Below are positions 6,546 to 13,928 of a stretch of DNA of 13,928 nt, in pieces; within the stretch, counting starts at the first letter, position 1; every line of letters begins with the position of its first letter. This stretch comes from Aequorivita sp. (GTDB lineage: Bacteria; Bacteroidota; Bacteroidia; Flavobacteriales; Flavobacteriaceae). The notes below the pieces were generated by a model. It had not been told where the DNA came from and made no database searches. It was given only the letters and a program-made list of their open reading frames with translations. The position numbers and the translations under genes were made by a program. The DNA is taken from contig NVXN01000001.1 in the NCBI GenBank assembly GCA_002733915.1, forward strand, positions 408,898 through 422,825, written 5' to 3'.

Positions 6546-7223
6546 ATGGATTTAGAGAAACAACTAAAAGAGATTGAAGCAATGGGGAATGATCACATAG
6601 GTAGTTCCACTGAAACGCCTATGCGCCCTGATGCTTTTGAGCTTAGTGATATTGAAAAAATTGCAAGCATCAAAAAAGACGTTCAAAACATCATGCATAC
6701 TTTAGGCCTCGATCTTAGTGACGATAGCTTAAAAGGAACACCTACCCGGGTGGCAAAAATGTTTGTCCAGGAAATTTTTGGCGGGCTTCATCCAGACAGA
6801 AGACCCAAAGCCTCTACTTTTGAAAACAAATACAAATACCAGGAAATGCTGGTAGAAAAAAATATTACTCTCTACTCTACCTGTGAACACCATTTGTTGC
6901 CCATTGTCGGAAAAGCACATATTGCCTACATCTCTAATGGCACTGTAGTGGGACTTTCAAAAATGAACCGGATTGTAGATTATTATGCCAAAAGACCTCA
7001 AGTGCAGGAACGTCTTACAATGCAAATAGTAAAAGAATTACAGCAAGTTTTGGGCACTGAAGACGTAGCCTGTGTTATTGACGCCAAGCACCTTTGCGTC
7101 AATTCCCGTGGTATTCGCGATATTGACAGCAGTACCGTAACCAGCGAATTTGGCGGTGCTTTTAAAAACGTTGAAACACGTAGAGAATTTTTGGATTACA
7201 TAAAACTTGACACCGAGTTTTAA
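6546..7223 (+). CDS. folE: GTP cyclohydrolase I
   Basis: FolE converts GTP to 7,8-dihydroneopterin triphosphate, the first step of folate (and pterin) synthesis, acting in the cytoplasm as a toroidal oligomer. The 225-residue product carries the type I signatures: [19 protein letters not shown] (from 111), [20 protein letters not shown] (136-155) and [12 protein letters not shown] (181-192). By alignment with E. coli FolE the zinc ligands are C113, H116 and C184, and the catalytic histidines are H115 and H182. All are present, so the enzyme is expected to be active and zinc-dependent. The N-terminal ~40 residues are a polar helical extension. cysS starts 44 bases downstream on the same strand with no terminator, so the genes may be cotranscribed. 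Confidence 0.97.
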   Translation: MDLEKQLKEIEAMGNDHIGSSTETPMRPDAFELSDIEKIASIKKDVQNIMHTLGLDLSDDSLKGTPTRVAKMFVQEIFGGLHPDRRPKASTFENKYKYQEMLVEKNITLYSTCEHHLLPIVGKAHIAYISNGTVVGLSKMNRIVDYYAKRPQVQERLTMQIVKELQQVLGTEDVACVIDAKHLCVNSRGIRDIDSSTVTSEFGGAFKNVETRREFLDYIKLDTEF

Positions 7224-7267
7224 AAACCAATTCCAAAGGAAAAATCTCTAACCTGAAATTCGAAAAA

Positions 7268-8743
7268 TTGAAACAGCACGAACTTTTTATTTACAATTCC
7301 CTTTCAAAAAAGAAAGAAAAATTCACCCCAATCCACAAAGACGCAGTAGGTATGTACGTTTGCGGCCCTACTGTTTATAGTAATGTACATTTGGGTAACT
7401 GTCGTACTTTTCTTTCTTTTGATTTGGTTTTTCGTTATCTAAAACATTTAGGCTACAAAGTACGCTATGTGCGTAATATTACCGATGCGGGCCATCTTGA
7501 AAACGATGGCGAAAGCGGCGATGACCCCATTCTTAAAAAAGCACGTATTGAGCAACTGGAACCCATGGAAGTGGTTCAAAAATATACGGTAGACTTTCAT
7601 ACTATTATGGCAAAATTCAATGCGCTTCCACCCAGTATTGAACCCACAGCTACCGGGCACATTTACGAGCAAATACATATAGTTGAAAAAATAATTGAAG
7701 AAGGTTTTGCATATGAAAAAAACGGCTCAGTTTACTTTGATGTTTTAAAATTCAACGAGACCAATAATTACGGAAAACTTAGCGGAAGGCAAATTGAAGA
7801 CATGATTGCCAATACCCGCGAACTTACCGCACAGACCGATAAGAAAAACCCACAGGATTTTGCACTTTGGAAAAAAGCCGAACCGCAGCATATTATGCGC
7901 TGGCCATCGCCTTGGAGCGAAGGTTTTCCAGGTTGGCATTTGGAATGTACCGCAATGAGCACAAAATATTTGGGAAATAATTTTGACATCCATGGAGGCG
8001 GAATGGATTTAAAATTTCCACACCATGAATGTGAAATTGCACAAGCGGAAGCCTGCAATCACACTTCACCCGTTAATTATTGGATGCATGCCAATATGCT
8101 AACGCTGAACGGTAAAAAAATGTCAAAATCGACAGGAAATTATATCCTTCCGAATGAAATGTTTACGGGTGAAAACGACATTTTGAGCAAGCCTTTCTCG
8201 CCAACGGTTACAAAATTTTTTATGTACCAAGCCCATTACCGAAGCATACTCGACTTCAGCAGTGAGGCTTTGGAAGCTTCTGAAAAAGGATTTAACCGTT
8301 TAATGGATGCCTATAGAATGCTGAATGAAATTACTACTTCAGAAAAAAGCACTCTAGATATAAAAAGCTGGGTAAATGCCTGCTATGATGCGATGAATGA
8401 CGATTTCAACAGTCCTATTTTGATTGCGAACCTTTTTGAAGCGGTGAAATTCGTAAATTTATTAAAGGAAGAAAAAGAAACCATTTCCACTAATGATTTG
8501 CAATTGCTGAAACATACGATGGACGGTTTTCTTTTTGATGTTATGGGATTGGAAGACAGCGTTTCGGAAAATTCACAGGACGCTGAAAAACTTTCAGCGG
8601 CAGTGGAACTTCTTATTCAATTGAGAAATCAAGCACGCGCCAATAAGGATTTCGCGATGAGCGATAAAATTCGGGATGAGCTTTCGGCAAAAGGCATTCA
8701 ACTAAAAGATGGAAAAGAAGGAACTACCTTTTCCTTAAATTAA
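7268..8743 (+). CDS. cysS: Cysteinyl-tRNA synthetase
   Basis: CysRS charges tRNA-Cys with cysteine. The 491-residue class I enzyme has a HIGH-type motif HLGN at 41-44 within [16 protein letters not shown] and the KMSKS loop at 284-288 (KKMSKSTGN). The zinc site that selects cysteine is complete: C32, C227, H252 and E256, with the same spacing as in E. coli. The C-terminal helical anticodon region is normal ([21 protein letters not shown]). The start appears to be TTG at 7268: the family N-terminus ([16 protein letters not shown]) begins just after it, and the next in-frame ATG at 7352 would remove the C32 region's lead-in strand. No upstream in-frame ATG exists after the folE stop. yidD begins 7 bases after the stop. 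Confidence 0.96.
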   Translation: MKQHELFIYNSLSKKKEKFTPIHKDAVGMYVCGPTVYSNVHLGNCRTFLSFDLVFRYLKHLGYKVRYVRNITDAGHLENDGESGDDPILKKARIEQLEPMEVVQKYTVDFHTIMAKFNALPPSIEPTATGHIYEQIHIVEKIIEEGFAYEKNGSVYFDVLKFNETNNYGKLSGRQIEDMIANTRELTAQTDKKNPQDFALWKKAEPQHIMRWPSPWSEGFPGWHLECTAMSTKYLGNNFDIHGGGMDLKFPHHECEIAQAEACNHTSPVNYWMHANMLTLNGKKMSKSTGNYILPNEMFTGENDILSKPFSPTVTKFFMYQAHYRSILDFSSEALEASEKGFNRLMDAYRMLNEITTSEKSTLDIKSWVNACYDAMNDDFNSPILIANLFEAVKFVNLLKEEKETISTNDLQLLKHTMDGFLFDVMGLEDSVSENSQDAEKLSAAVELLIQLRNQARANKDFAMSDKIRDELSAKGIQLKDGKEGTTFSLN

Positions 8744-8750
8744 ATTTTAC

Positions 8751-8984
8751 GTGAAAAATATACTTACATACCCTTTTGTTTTATTGATAAAAGGGTATCA
8801 ACTTTTTATTTCTCCACTATTGCCATCAAGCTGTCGTTACACCCCTACTTGTTCACATTATGCCGTGCAAGCCCTGCAAACACATGGTTTGCTAAAAGGT
8901 GGTTGGCTGGCAGCAAAACGCATTGCAAGCTGCAATCCTTGGGGTGGCTCTGGCTATGATCCAGTTCCTCCCAAAAACAAATAA
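8751..8984 (+). CDS. yidD: Membrane protein insertion efficiency factor YidD
   Basis: YidD is a small peripheral membrane protein that assists YidC-dependent insertion of inner-membrane proteins. The 77-residue product has an amphipathic/hydrophobic N-terminus ([17 protein letters not shown]) followed by the family core [17 protein letters not shown] with C28 and C34. It then has [24 protein letters not shown] with C61. The length fits the family (about 70-85). The start is GTG at 8751, 7 bases after the cysS stop, so translation may be coupled to cysS. It is followed by lgt, another envelope-biogenesis gene. Confidence 0.95.
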   Translation: MKNILTYPFVLLIKGYQLFISPLLPSSCRYTPTCSHYAVQALQTHGLLKGGWLAAKRIASCNPWGGSGYDPVPPKNK

Positions 8985-8991
8985 TAATATG

Positions 8992-9024
8992 TTTGAAATT
9001 ACTTTTTCGCTTTTAGTATCTTTA
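8992..9024 (+). promoter_or_regulatory. Probable lgt promoter
   Basis: TTTG (8992-8995) and TATCTTTA (9017-9024) are separated by 21 bases, one mismatch from the Bacteroidota consensus. A start near 9030 would give an 18-base leader before the lgt ATG. It allows lgt to be expressed separately from folE-cysS-yidD. Confidence 0.45.
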
Positions 9025-9047
9025 CGCTGCTTAATAAAACACCCGCT

Positions 9048-9977
9048 ATGCAATATTTAAGTTTTACCTGGAATCCTTCAGAAGGGATTGATCTTGGTTT
9101 TTTTATGATCCGTTTCTACAGCTTGATGTTTGTAGTAGCATTTACGCTTGGGTGGATTCTCACCAAAAAGATTTACGAACGCGAAGAACTGGCGCAAGAA
9201 AAACTGGACAGCCTTTTTATCTATATGGTTGTAGCTGTTTTGGTGGGCGCACGGTTGGGCCACGTTATATTTTACCAGCCCGAGCTTTTTGTGGAAGACC
9301 CGCTTTCGGTATTTCTTCCTATTAGCACAGTTCCAGAATTTGAGTTTACTGGTTTTCAGGGTCTTGCCAGCCACGGTGCAGCCATTGCCATTCTCATTGC
9401 TATGTATTATTATACAAAAAACGTAATAAAAAAACCTTTTTTGTGGATCATGGATCGTATTGTTATTGCCGTAGCCGCTGGGGGAACTTTTGTGCGTATC
9501 GGCAATTTTATGAATTCTGAAATAATAGGAAAGCCTTCGGGAGATTTCCCATTGGGTGTTCGTTTTGTTCACGAAGGCATTCGGAAACAAGAAGCAGTTC
9601 AAACAACCGGAATTCAAAACCCAAGCAAGGCATATGACGCTATTGTAAATAACCCACAGTTTTCAGAATTGCTGAATTCCGTTCCTTTCCGCCATCCCGC
9701 ACAACTTTATGAAGCAGCTGGCTATGTTATTGTTTTTTTGGTTTGCTGGTATCTTTATTGGAAAACCGAACGCAGAAAACAGATTGGTTACATTTTTGGA
9801 GTGTTTTTGATCCTTCTTTTTATGGTTCGTTTCTTGGTGGAATTTGTTAAAGAAAGCCAAGGTGGGTTTGAATCTGCGCTTGGGTTACTTTCCACGGGAC
9901 AATGGCTTAGCATTCCTTTCATACTTGCAGGAATATACATCACGTGGAAAGCTTCAAAAAAACCAATGGTTGAATAA
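9048..9977 (+). CDS. lgt: Prolipoprotein diacylglyceryl transferase
   Basis: Lgt attaches diacylglycerol from phosphatidylglycerol to the lipobox cysteine of prolipoproteins, the first step of lipoprotein maturation, at the inner membrane. The 309-residue polytopic protein has the catalytic HG pair in GLASHGAAIA (H109, G110). It also has the Lgt signature in the form GGTFVRIGNFMNSEIIGKPS, with R150, N153, N156 and E158. Later conserved elements are FRHPAQLYEA (214-223) and R261 in the penultimate helix region (FMVRFLVEFVKE). A polar segment of about 45 residues (165-213) between signature and FRHPAQLYEA is longer than in E. coli. Membrane segments are visible at about 18-40, 55-76, 107-122, 135-150, 223-239, 246-263 and 287-302. 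Both lipoproteins encoded in this window would be substrates. Identity is very secure. Confidence 0.97.
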   Translation: MQYLSFTWNPSEGIDLGFFMIRFYSLMFVVAFTLGWILTKKIYEREELAQEKLDSLFIYMVVAVLVGARLGHVIFYQPELFVEDPLSVFLPISTVPEFEFTGFQGLASHGAAIAILIAMYYYTKNVIKKPFLWIMDRIVIAVAAGGTFVRIGNFMNSEIIGKPSGDFPLGVRFVHEGIRKQEAVQTTGIQNPSKAYDAIVNNPQFSELLNSVPFRHPAQLYEAAGYVIVFLVCWYLYWKTERRKQIGYIFGVFLILLFMVRFLVEFVKESQGGFESALGLLSTGQWLSIPFILAGIYITWKASKKPMVE

Positions 9978-10048
9978 AAATAAGGCCCATAATTCACGAA
10001 TCTTTTATAGAAATCATTTGCGAATTACTGGCAATAAAATCTTCAAGA

Positions 10049-10546
10049 ATGAAAAAAATATTTATTTCCGCCGTATTTGCTGCTTCAATTCTTTCATTTT
10101 ATAACTGTAAGGACAGTTCTACTTCAGAGAATAAAAGCCTTACCAAAGAAATTACTTTTACCAAGGAAGGTGAACTTCAGCTTTTTAAGGCGGAAAACGA
10201 TTCCCTTATCGCTACGCTGAATATTGAAATTGCCGATGACGAATATTCAACCCAAACCGGGCTTATGTACCGCCATTCCATGGCTGAAGACCAAGCGATG
10301 CTTTTTGTTTTCAATACCATGGAGCCACGCTCCTTTTATATGAAGAACACTGAAATACCTCTGGATATTATCTATCTGAACGCAGAAAAGGAAATTGTAA
10401 GCATTCAAAAAAACGCCAAACCATTTGATGAATCTTCACTGCCTTCCGAAGCTCCCTCGCAATATGTTTTGGAAGTAAATGCAGGCCTTGCAGATAAATG
10501 GAAACTTGAAAAAGGCGACAAGATTTCTTTTAGCAGAAATAATTAA
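10049..10546 (+). CDS. DUF192 family lipoprotein
   Basis: The 165-residue product has a lipoprotein signal peptide (MKKIFISAVFAASILSFYNC, lipidation at C20) followed by a Ser/Asn-rich spacer. The DUF192 domain spans about 35-163. Its core motif is clear: GLMYRHSMAEDQAMLFVF (71-88) and RSFYMKNTEIPLDIIYL (94-110), ending AGLADKWKLEKGDKISF. DUF192 proteins are small beta-barrel-like domains of unknown biochemical role, often exported. C20 is followed by KDSS, an acidic/basic start that might favour surface export in Bacteroidota, but this is a weak hint. The gene lies 71 bases after lgt, with no clear promoter in the gap, so it could be read from the lgt transcript. It ends at a strong bidirectional terminator. 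Confidence 0.92.
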   Translation: MKKIFISAVFAASILSFYNCKDSSTSENKSLTKEITFTKEGELQLFKAENDSLIATLNIEIADDEYSTQTGLMYRHSMAEDQAMLFVFNTMEPRSFYMKNTEIPLDIIYLNAEKEIVSIQKNAKPFDESSLPSEAPSQYVLEVNAGLADKWKLEKGDKISFSRNN

Positions 10547-10567
10547 TTTCTAATAAATTTTAAGCAA

Positions 10568-10601
10568 AAAAAGACCTTTCCAAAGTTGGAAAGGTCTTTT
10601 T
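10568..10601. terminator. Bidirectional intrinsic terminator between the DUF192 gene and secDF
   Basis: A perfect 15-bp hairpin pairs AAAAAGACCTTTCCA (10568-10582) with TGGAAAGGTCTTTTT (10587-10601) around a four-base loop. Either strand ends in a T-run, so it serves both the DUF192 gene (stop at 10546) and the convergent secDF (stop at 10626). Confidence 0.93.
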
Positions 10602-10625
10602 GTATAACTTCAAAAAGATTTAAAA

Positions 10626-13600
10626 TTACACTTCTAAAGCAGGGTCAACTTCTTCTTCTTTTTTATCAATTAAATCCTCTACTTTTTTACGCTTCACAGT
10701 ATCGTACATAATAGGCGTAGCGATAAACAATGATGAGTAAGTACCTACTATAATACCTACAATTATTGCGAATAAAAGTCCGCGGATAGATTCCGCACCA
10801 AGGAAGAACATACTCAACAACACGATAAGTGTGGTGAAAGAGGTATTCAACGTTCTACTTAATGTGCTGCTCAAGGCCACATCAATAATACGGTTCATCT
10901 TCCAGCTTGGGTGTTCACCAAAGTATTCACGAATACGGTCAAATACAATTACCGTATCGTTCAACGAGTATCCAATAACCGTAAGTATCGCCGCAATAAA
11001 TGCCTGATCAATCTCCATGCTGAAAGGCATAAACTTGTAAGTTAGCGAGAATACCCCAAGCACAATAAGCACATCGTGGAATACGGCTGCAACCGCCCCC
11101 AAACTAAATTGCCATCTTCTAAAACGCAGCAAGATGTAAAGGAAAACCACAACCAAAGAACCAAATACGGCCCAGAAGGAATCTTTCTTAATGTCATCTG
11201 CAATGGTAGGGCTCACTTTGTAGTATTCCATTCTACCAATGTTTTTTCCTTCACGATCGCCCACAAAGTCTTCGAAGGTCATATCTGCAGGCATATCTTT
11301 TTTAACGGTTTCAAAAACCATTCGCTCTATTTCTTCGTCAACCTCAGTTCCAGTTTCATCAACTTTATACTTGGTTGTAATCTTCAACTGGTTGTCGCCA
11401 CCATAGGTTTTTGCTTCAGCACTTCCAAAAGTTTCTATAAGATCGTTCTGGATTTCTTGTGAATTTACATCCTTAGCAAAACGAACGGTATAGGTTCGTC
11501 CACCCACAAAGTCAACACCTTGGTTTAGGCCATTGAAAAACAATGAGGAAACGCTTATCAAAATCATAATTGCAGAAATAACGTAGGCCATTTTGCGCTT
11601 TTTCAAGAATGAGACGTGAACGTTTGTGAAAAGATTCTTTGTAATTGAAGTAGCACATGGCAAGGACTTGCCGTTTTTCGTATAACTGTCAATAAACAAT
11701 CTTGTAATAAAAATTGCCGTAAACAATGAAGTGGCAATACCTATCAATAATGTAGTTGCAAATCCTTGAATTGGACCCGTTCCGAAAACCAAAAGAATCA
11801 AACCAGTTAAACCGGTGGTAATGTTTGCATCAAGAATAGAAGACAATGCATTGTTGAAACCATCTTTAATGGCATCTTTCTGCGCCTTCCCTTTTGCAAG
11901 CTCTTCCTTAATCCTTTCAAAAATAAGTACATTCGCATCTACCGACATACCTATAGTCAATACAATACCTGCAATACCAGGAAGCGTTAGCACGGCACCA
12001 AGACCCGCCAAAATTCCAAAGATGAAAAGAATATTCACCAACAAAGCAACGTCAGCAAAAACACCCGCTCTTCCATAATAGCCTATCATCCATAAAAGCA
12101 CAATGAAAAGTGCAATTACGAAGGACATAACCCCACTGTTTATAGCTTCGTGACCCAAAGTAGGACCTACCACCTCACCCTGGATAATTTCAGCCGAAGC
12201 AGGCAGTTTACCAGCGCGAAGCACATTTGCCAAATCCTGACCTTCATTTACCGTAAAGTCACCTGAAATTTGGCTCCGTCCACCAGCAATAGGGCCAGAG
12301 GTTACACCCGGCGCAGAGTACACAATATTATCAAGCACAATAGCAATCTGGCTCTGGTTTTCATAAGCATTACCAGTCATCTGTTCCCACACCTTGGCAC
12401 CTTGGCCATTCATTTGCATAGATACCACTACGCGGCTCAAGTTGTCGTATTCCTGTCTTGCATCTACAACTACACTTCCCCCAAGTGGCGGAACATTGTC
12501 GCGGTTCGCTTTTAGTGCATAAAGAGCCGTTATTTCTTCGCCATTCAACTGCTCGCTAATTTCTGGCAAGCCCCAAACAAACTTTGCATAACGCAAATCA
12601 TTCGGTAAAAGTGATTTTATTTGTGGGTTGCGAAAATAGTTATTGATAACTGAAGTATCTTTTAATCTAAAGGTAGCAATTACAGGGCTACCTTGATTTC
12701 CCAAAGAAACCATTTTGGAAAGAATTGGGTTCGCCTTGTTATCATCCACAAGTGAATCATTAACGTCTTGACCCCCCAAAAGTTTGCTCACGTCATCTTC
12801 TTCCGTTTTTGAAGAATCTGCAACTTCTTCAGTAGTATCTGCAGTTTTCACGGTTTCAGAAGCTGATTGTGCCATAGCTATTTCACCTGCTTTGGCATCG
12901 GCAGCTTGAAGAAAACCTGCTATTTCCTCAAATTTATAAACATCCCAGAATTCAAGTTGGGCAGTACTTTGAAGTAATTTTTTCACCCTATCCACATCTT
13001 TTGCCCCTGGAAGCTCCACAAGTATTCTTGCAGATTTTCCCAATCGCTGGATGTTTGGCTGGGTTACCCCAAACTTATCGATACGCTTTCTTAAAACTTC
13101 AAAGGCAGAGGTAATGGACTCATCAATTTTCTGCTCAATAACAGGTTTTACTTGCTCATTGGTCATCCCAATCTCTATCACATCTTCCAAATTCTTGTTG
13201 AAGAAAATATCTGGAGAGGCAAGTTCATTTTCACTCGGAAGCGCTTCAAAAGCCTTAAAGAAAGATTCTAAGTAAGTATCCTGGCTGTTTTTCTGAAGCT
13301 CTTTGGCATTTTCCAACGCTTGGTTGAATGCAGGATCTTTGGTATTGTTTGCAAGACCTTTCAATATATCCTTTACGGAAACTTCCAGAATTACGTTAAT
13401 CCCCCCTTTAAGGTCAAGACCTTTATTAAGCTCTTTTTCCTTAGCGGTATTGTAATCTATCCCCAAGAATACTGGGTTATTGGCCACAGAGTCCAGATAA
13501 CGCGCTTCTGCGTTGTCACGTTCGTGGGGTTGGTCTTCTGAAAATTTGCTGTTCGCAAATTCCTTGGCGCTATCTTCTACTTTATTCGCTACGAACGTAA

Positions 13601-13670
13601 AAGAAAGCTGGTAAATACTCACCAATCCAAATAGGATGGCAAATACGGTAACTAGTCCTTTGTTTTGCAT
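10626..13670 (-). CDS. secDF: Fused SecD-SecF protein translocase subunit
   Basis: SecDF uses the proton gradient to pull preproteins through SecYEG on the periplasmic side. The 1014-residue chain is a natural SecD-SecF fusion. The SecD half has an N-terminal helix (about 5-26), LNKGLDLKGGINVILEV (81-97) and the P1 periplasmic domain with FGVTQPNIQRLG (200-211). It continues through LDNIVYSAPGVTSGPIAGG and then a helix bundle with GMSVDANVLIFERIKEE (574-590; D578 fits the conserved proton-path aspartate). The SecF half starts near 685 with a helix, NQGVDFVGGRTYTVRF (716-731) and IGYSLNDTVIVFDRIRE (899-915; D905). R939 in TLSRTLNTSF is the probable partner arginine. A Ser/Thr/Asp/Glu-rich stretch at about 255-320 lies within the periplasmic domain. 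The C-terminal tail is charged (RKKVEDLIDKKEEEVD). A promoter match lies upstream at 13708-13738, and the gene ends at the shared terminator. Confidence 0.97.
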   Translation of the reverse strand: MQNKGLVTVFAILFGLVSIYQLSFTFVANKVEDSAKEFANSKFSEDQPHERDNAEARYLDSVANNPVFLGIDYNTAKEKELNKGLDLKGGINVILEVSVKDILKGLANNTKDPAFNQALENAKELQKNSQDTYLESFFKAFEALPSENELASPDIFFNKNLEDVIEIGMTNEQVKPVIEQKIDESITSAFEVLRKRIDKFGVTQPNIQRLGKSARILVELPGAKDVDRVKKLLQSTAQLEFWDVYKFEEIAGFLQAADAKAGEIAMAQSASETVKTADTTEEVADSSKTEEDDVSKLLGGQDVNDSLVDDNKANPILSKMVSLGNQGSPVIATFRLKDTSVINNYFRNPQIKSLLPNDLRYAKFVWGLPEISEQLNGEEITALYALKANRDNVPPLGGSVVVDARQEYDNLSRVVVSMQMNGQGAKVWEQMTGNAYENQSQIAIVLDNIVYSAPGVTSGPIAGGRSQISGDFTVNEGQDLANVLRAGKLPASAEIIQGEVVGPTLGHEAINSGVMSFVIALFIVLLWMIGYYGRAGVFADVALLVNILFIFGILAGLGAVLTLPGIAGIVLTIGMSVDANVLIFERIKEELAKGKAQKDAIKDGFNNALSSILDANITTGLTGLILLVFGTGPIQGFATTLLIGIATSLFTAIFITRLFIDSYTKNGKSLPCATSITKNLFTNVHVSFLKKRKMAYVISAIMILISVSSLFFNGLNQGVDFVGGRTYTVRFAKDVNSQEIQNDLIETFGSAEAKTYGGDNQLKITTKYKVDETGTEVDEEIERMVFETVKKDMPADMTFEDFVGDREGKNIGRMEYYKVSPTIADDIKKDSFWAVFGSLVVVFLYILLRFRRWQFSLGAVAAVFHDVLIVLGVFSLTYKFMPFSMEIDQAFIAAILTVIGYSLNDTVIVFDRIREYFGEHPSWKMNRIIDVALSSTLSRTLNTSFTTLIVLLSMFFLGAESIRGLLFAIIVGIIVGTYSSLFIATPIMYDTVKRKKVEDLIDKKEEEVDPALEV

Positions 13671-13707
13671 GTTTATGTTTTTTTGGTCAGATTTTTTTAT
13701 AATCGCG

Positions 13708-13738
13708 CAAATATATGATTTGCAGTAATATCTGACAA
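13708..13738 (-). promoter_or_regulatory. Probable secDF promoter
   Basis: On the minus strand TTG (13738-13736) is followed after 20 bases by TATATTTG (13715-13708), a full match to the -7 consensus. Transcription would start near 13702, leaving a leader of about 30 bases before the secDF ATG. Confidence 0.62.
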
Positions 13739-13764
13739 TTATCGTGATTGTTTAAAAATTATTT

Positions 13765-13793
13765 TTTTGGCTTAGGAAGTATCTGAGCCAAAA
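13765..13793. repeat. Stem-loop upstream of the secDF promoter
   Basis: TTTTGGCTTAG (13765-13775) and CTGAGCCAAAA (13783-13793) pair over 11 positions with one G-T pair, around a 7-base loop. T-runs lie on the 5' side of the stem and A-runs on the 3' side whichever strand is read, so it does not have the form of an intrinsic terminator. Its role is unknown. Confidence 0.55.
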
Positions 13794-13928
13794 TCATTTT
13801 CAACCTGAAATATTTTTTCAACTTAAAAATTTAATGGAAAGATTTTTTAAGATAAAGGGCCGGCACGCACCTCTGGTATTTTATGTGAAGCAGTATCGAT
13901 TAAAAGCGAAATGCTGCGATAGTTTTTA
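13794..13928. other. Right-end stretch with no supported gene
   Basis: An AT-rich segment is followed from about 13856 by noticeably GC-richer DNA (GGGCCGGCACGC). A plus-strand frame opens with ATG at 13834 and runs to the edge (about 31 codons, starting MERFFKIKGRHAPL). A minus-strand frame also runs in from the edge and stops at 13849-13847, ending EVRAGPLS. Neither resembles a family I know, and each is too short to support. One of them may be the end or beginning of a gene outside the window. Confidence 0.3.

Noticed and set aside
7235..7246. AAAGGA as a Shine-Dalgarno site for cysS
   Set aside because: It lies about 28 bases before the TTG start, too far to act, and Bacteroidota rarely use such sites.
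9078..9617. 179-codon open frame on the minus strand
   Set aside because: Lies wholly antisense to the highly conserved lgt; its product is a Lys/Asn/His-rich chain with no family features.

Overview
The window looks like a chromosomal housekeeping segment from a member of the Flavobacteriaceae (phylum Bacteroidota). The evidence is a fused SecD-SecF protein, a compact ProRS of the archaeal/eukaryote-like class, strong promoter matches to the Bacteroidota consensus (TTG/TTTG, 17-21 bases, TANNTTTG), no Shine-Dalgarno sites at gene starts, AT-rich intergenic DNA, and lipoproteins with a Bacteroidota-style lipobox. The genus is not determined from the sequence.

Left part (1-2230): the 3' end of an unidentified membrane-protein frame, then coaD (coenzyme A synthesis), then an unrecognised two-helix membrane protein gene. 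This last gene converges on rpsT (S20) across a bidirectional terminator. A tRNA-Glu(TTC) gene lies 27 bases upstream of rpsT on the minus strand, behind a near-perfect promoter, so the two are probably one transcript.

Middle part (2255-6432): proS on the minus strand and, divergently, a two-gene unit on the plus strand. That unit encodes an extreme low-complexity lipoprotein (acidic, then Gly/Tyr-rich, then Ser/Arg/Asn-rich) and a FadL/OMPP1-type outer-membrane barrel.

Right part (6433-13928): folE (GTP cyclohydrolase I), cysS and yidD lie close together on the plus strand, followed by lgt with its own promoter and a DUF192 lipoprotein gene. These converge on a large minus-strand secDF across a perfect 15-bp terminator hairpin. 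yidD, lgt and secDF all serve membrane-protein insertion, lipoprotein maturation or export, and the two lipoproteins encoded here would be Lgt substrates. The last ~190 bases hold the secDF promoter, a stem-loop and no gene I can support.

I see no mobile element, CRISPR array, phage gene or defence system. The points most worth a second look are the low-complexity lipoprotein paired with the FadL-like barrel, the unidentified two-helix protein, the ProRS tail that appears to have lost zinc-ligand cysteines, the acidic insert in SecD, and an 11-bp inverted repeat at the folE promoter. None of these amounts to a demonstrated new system.
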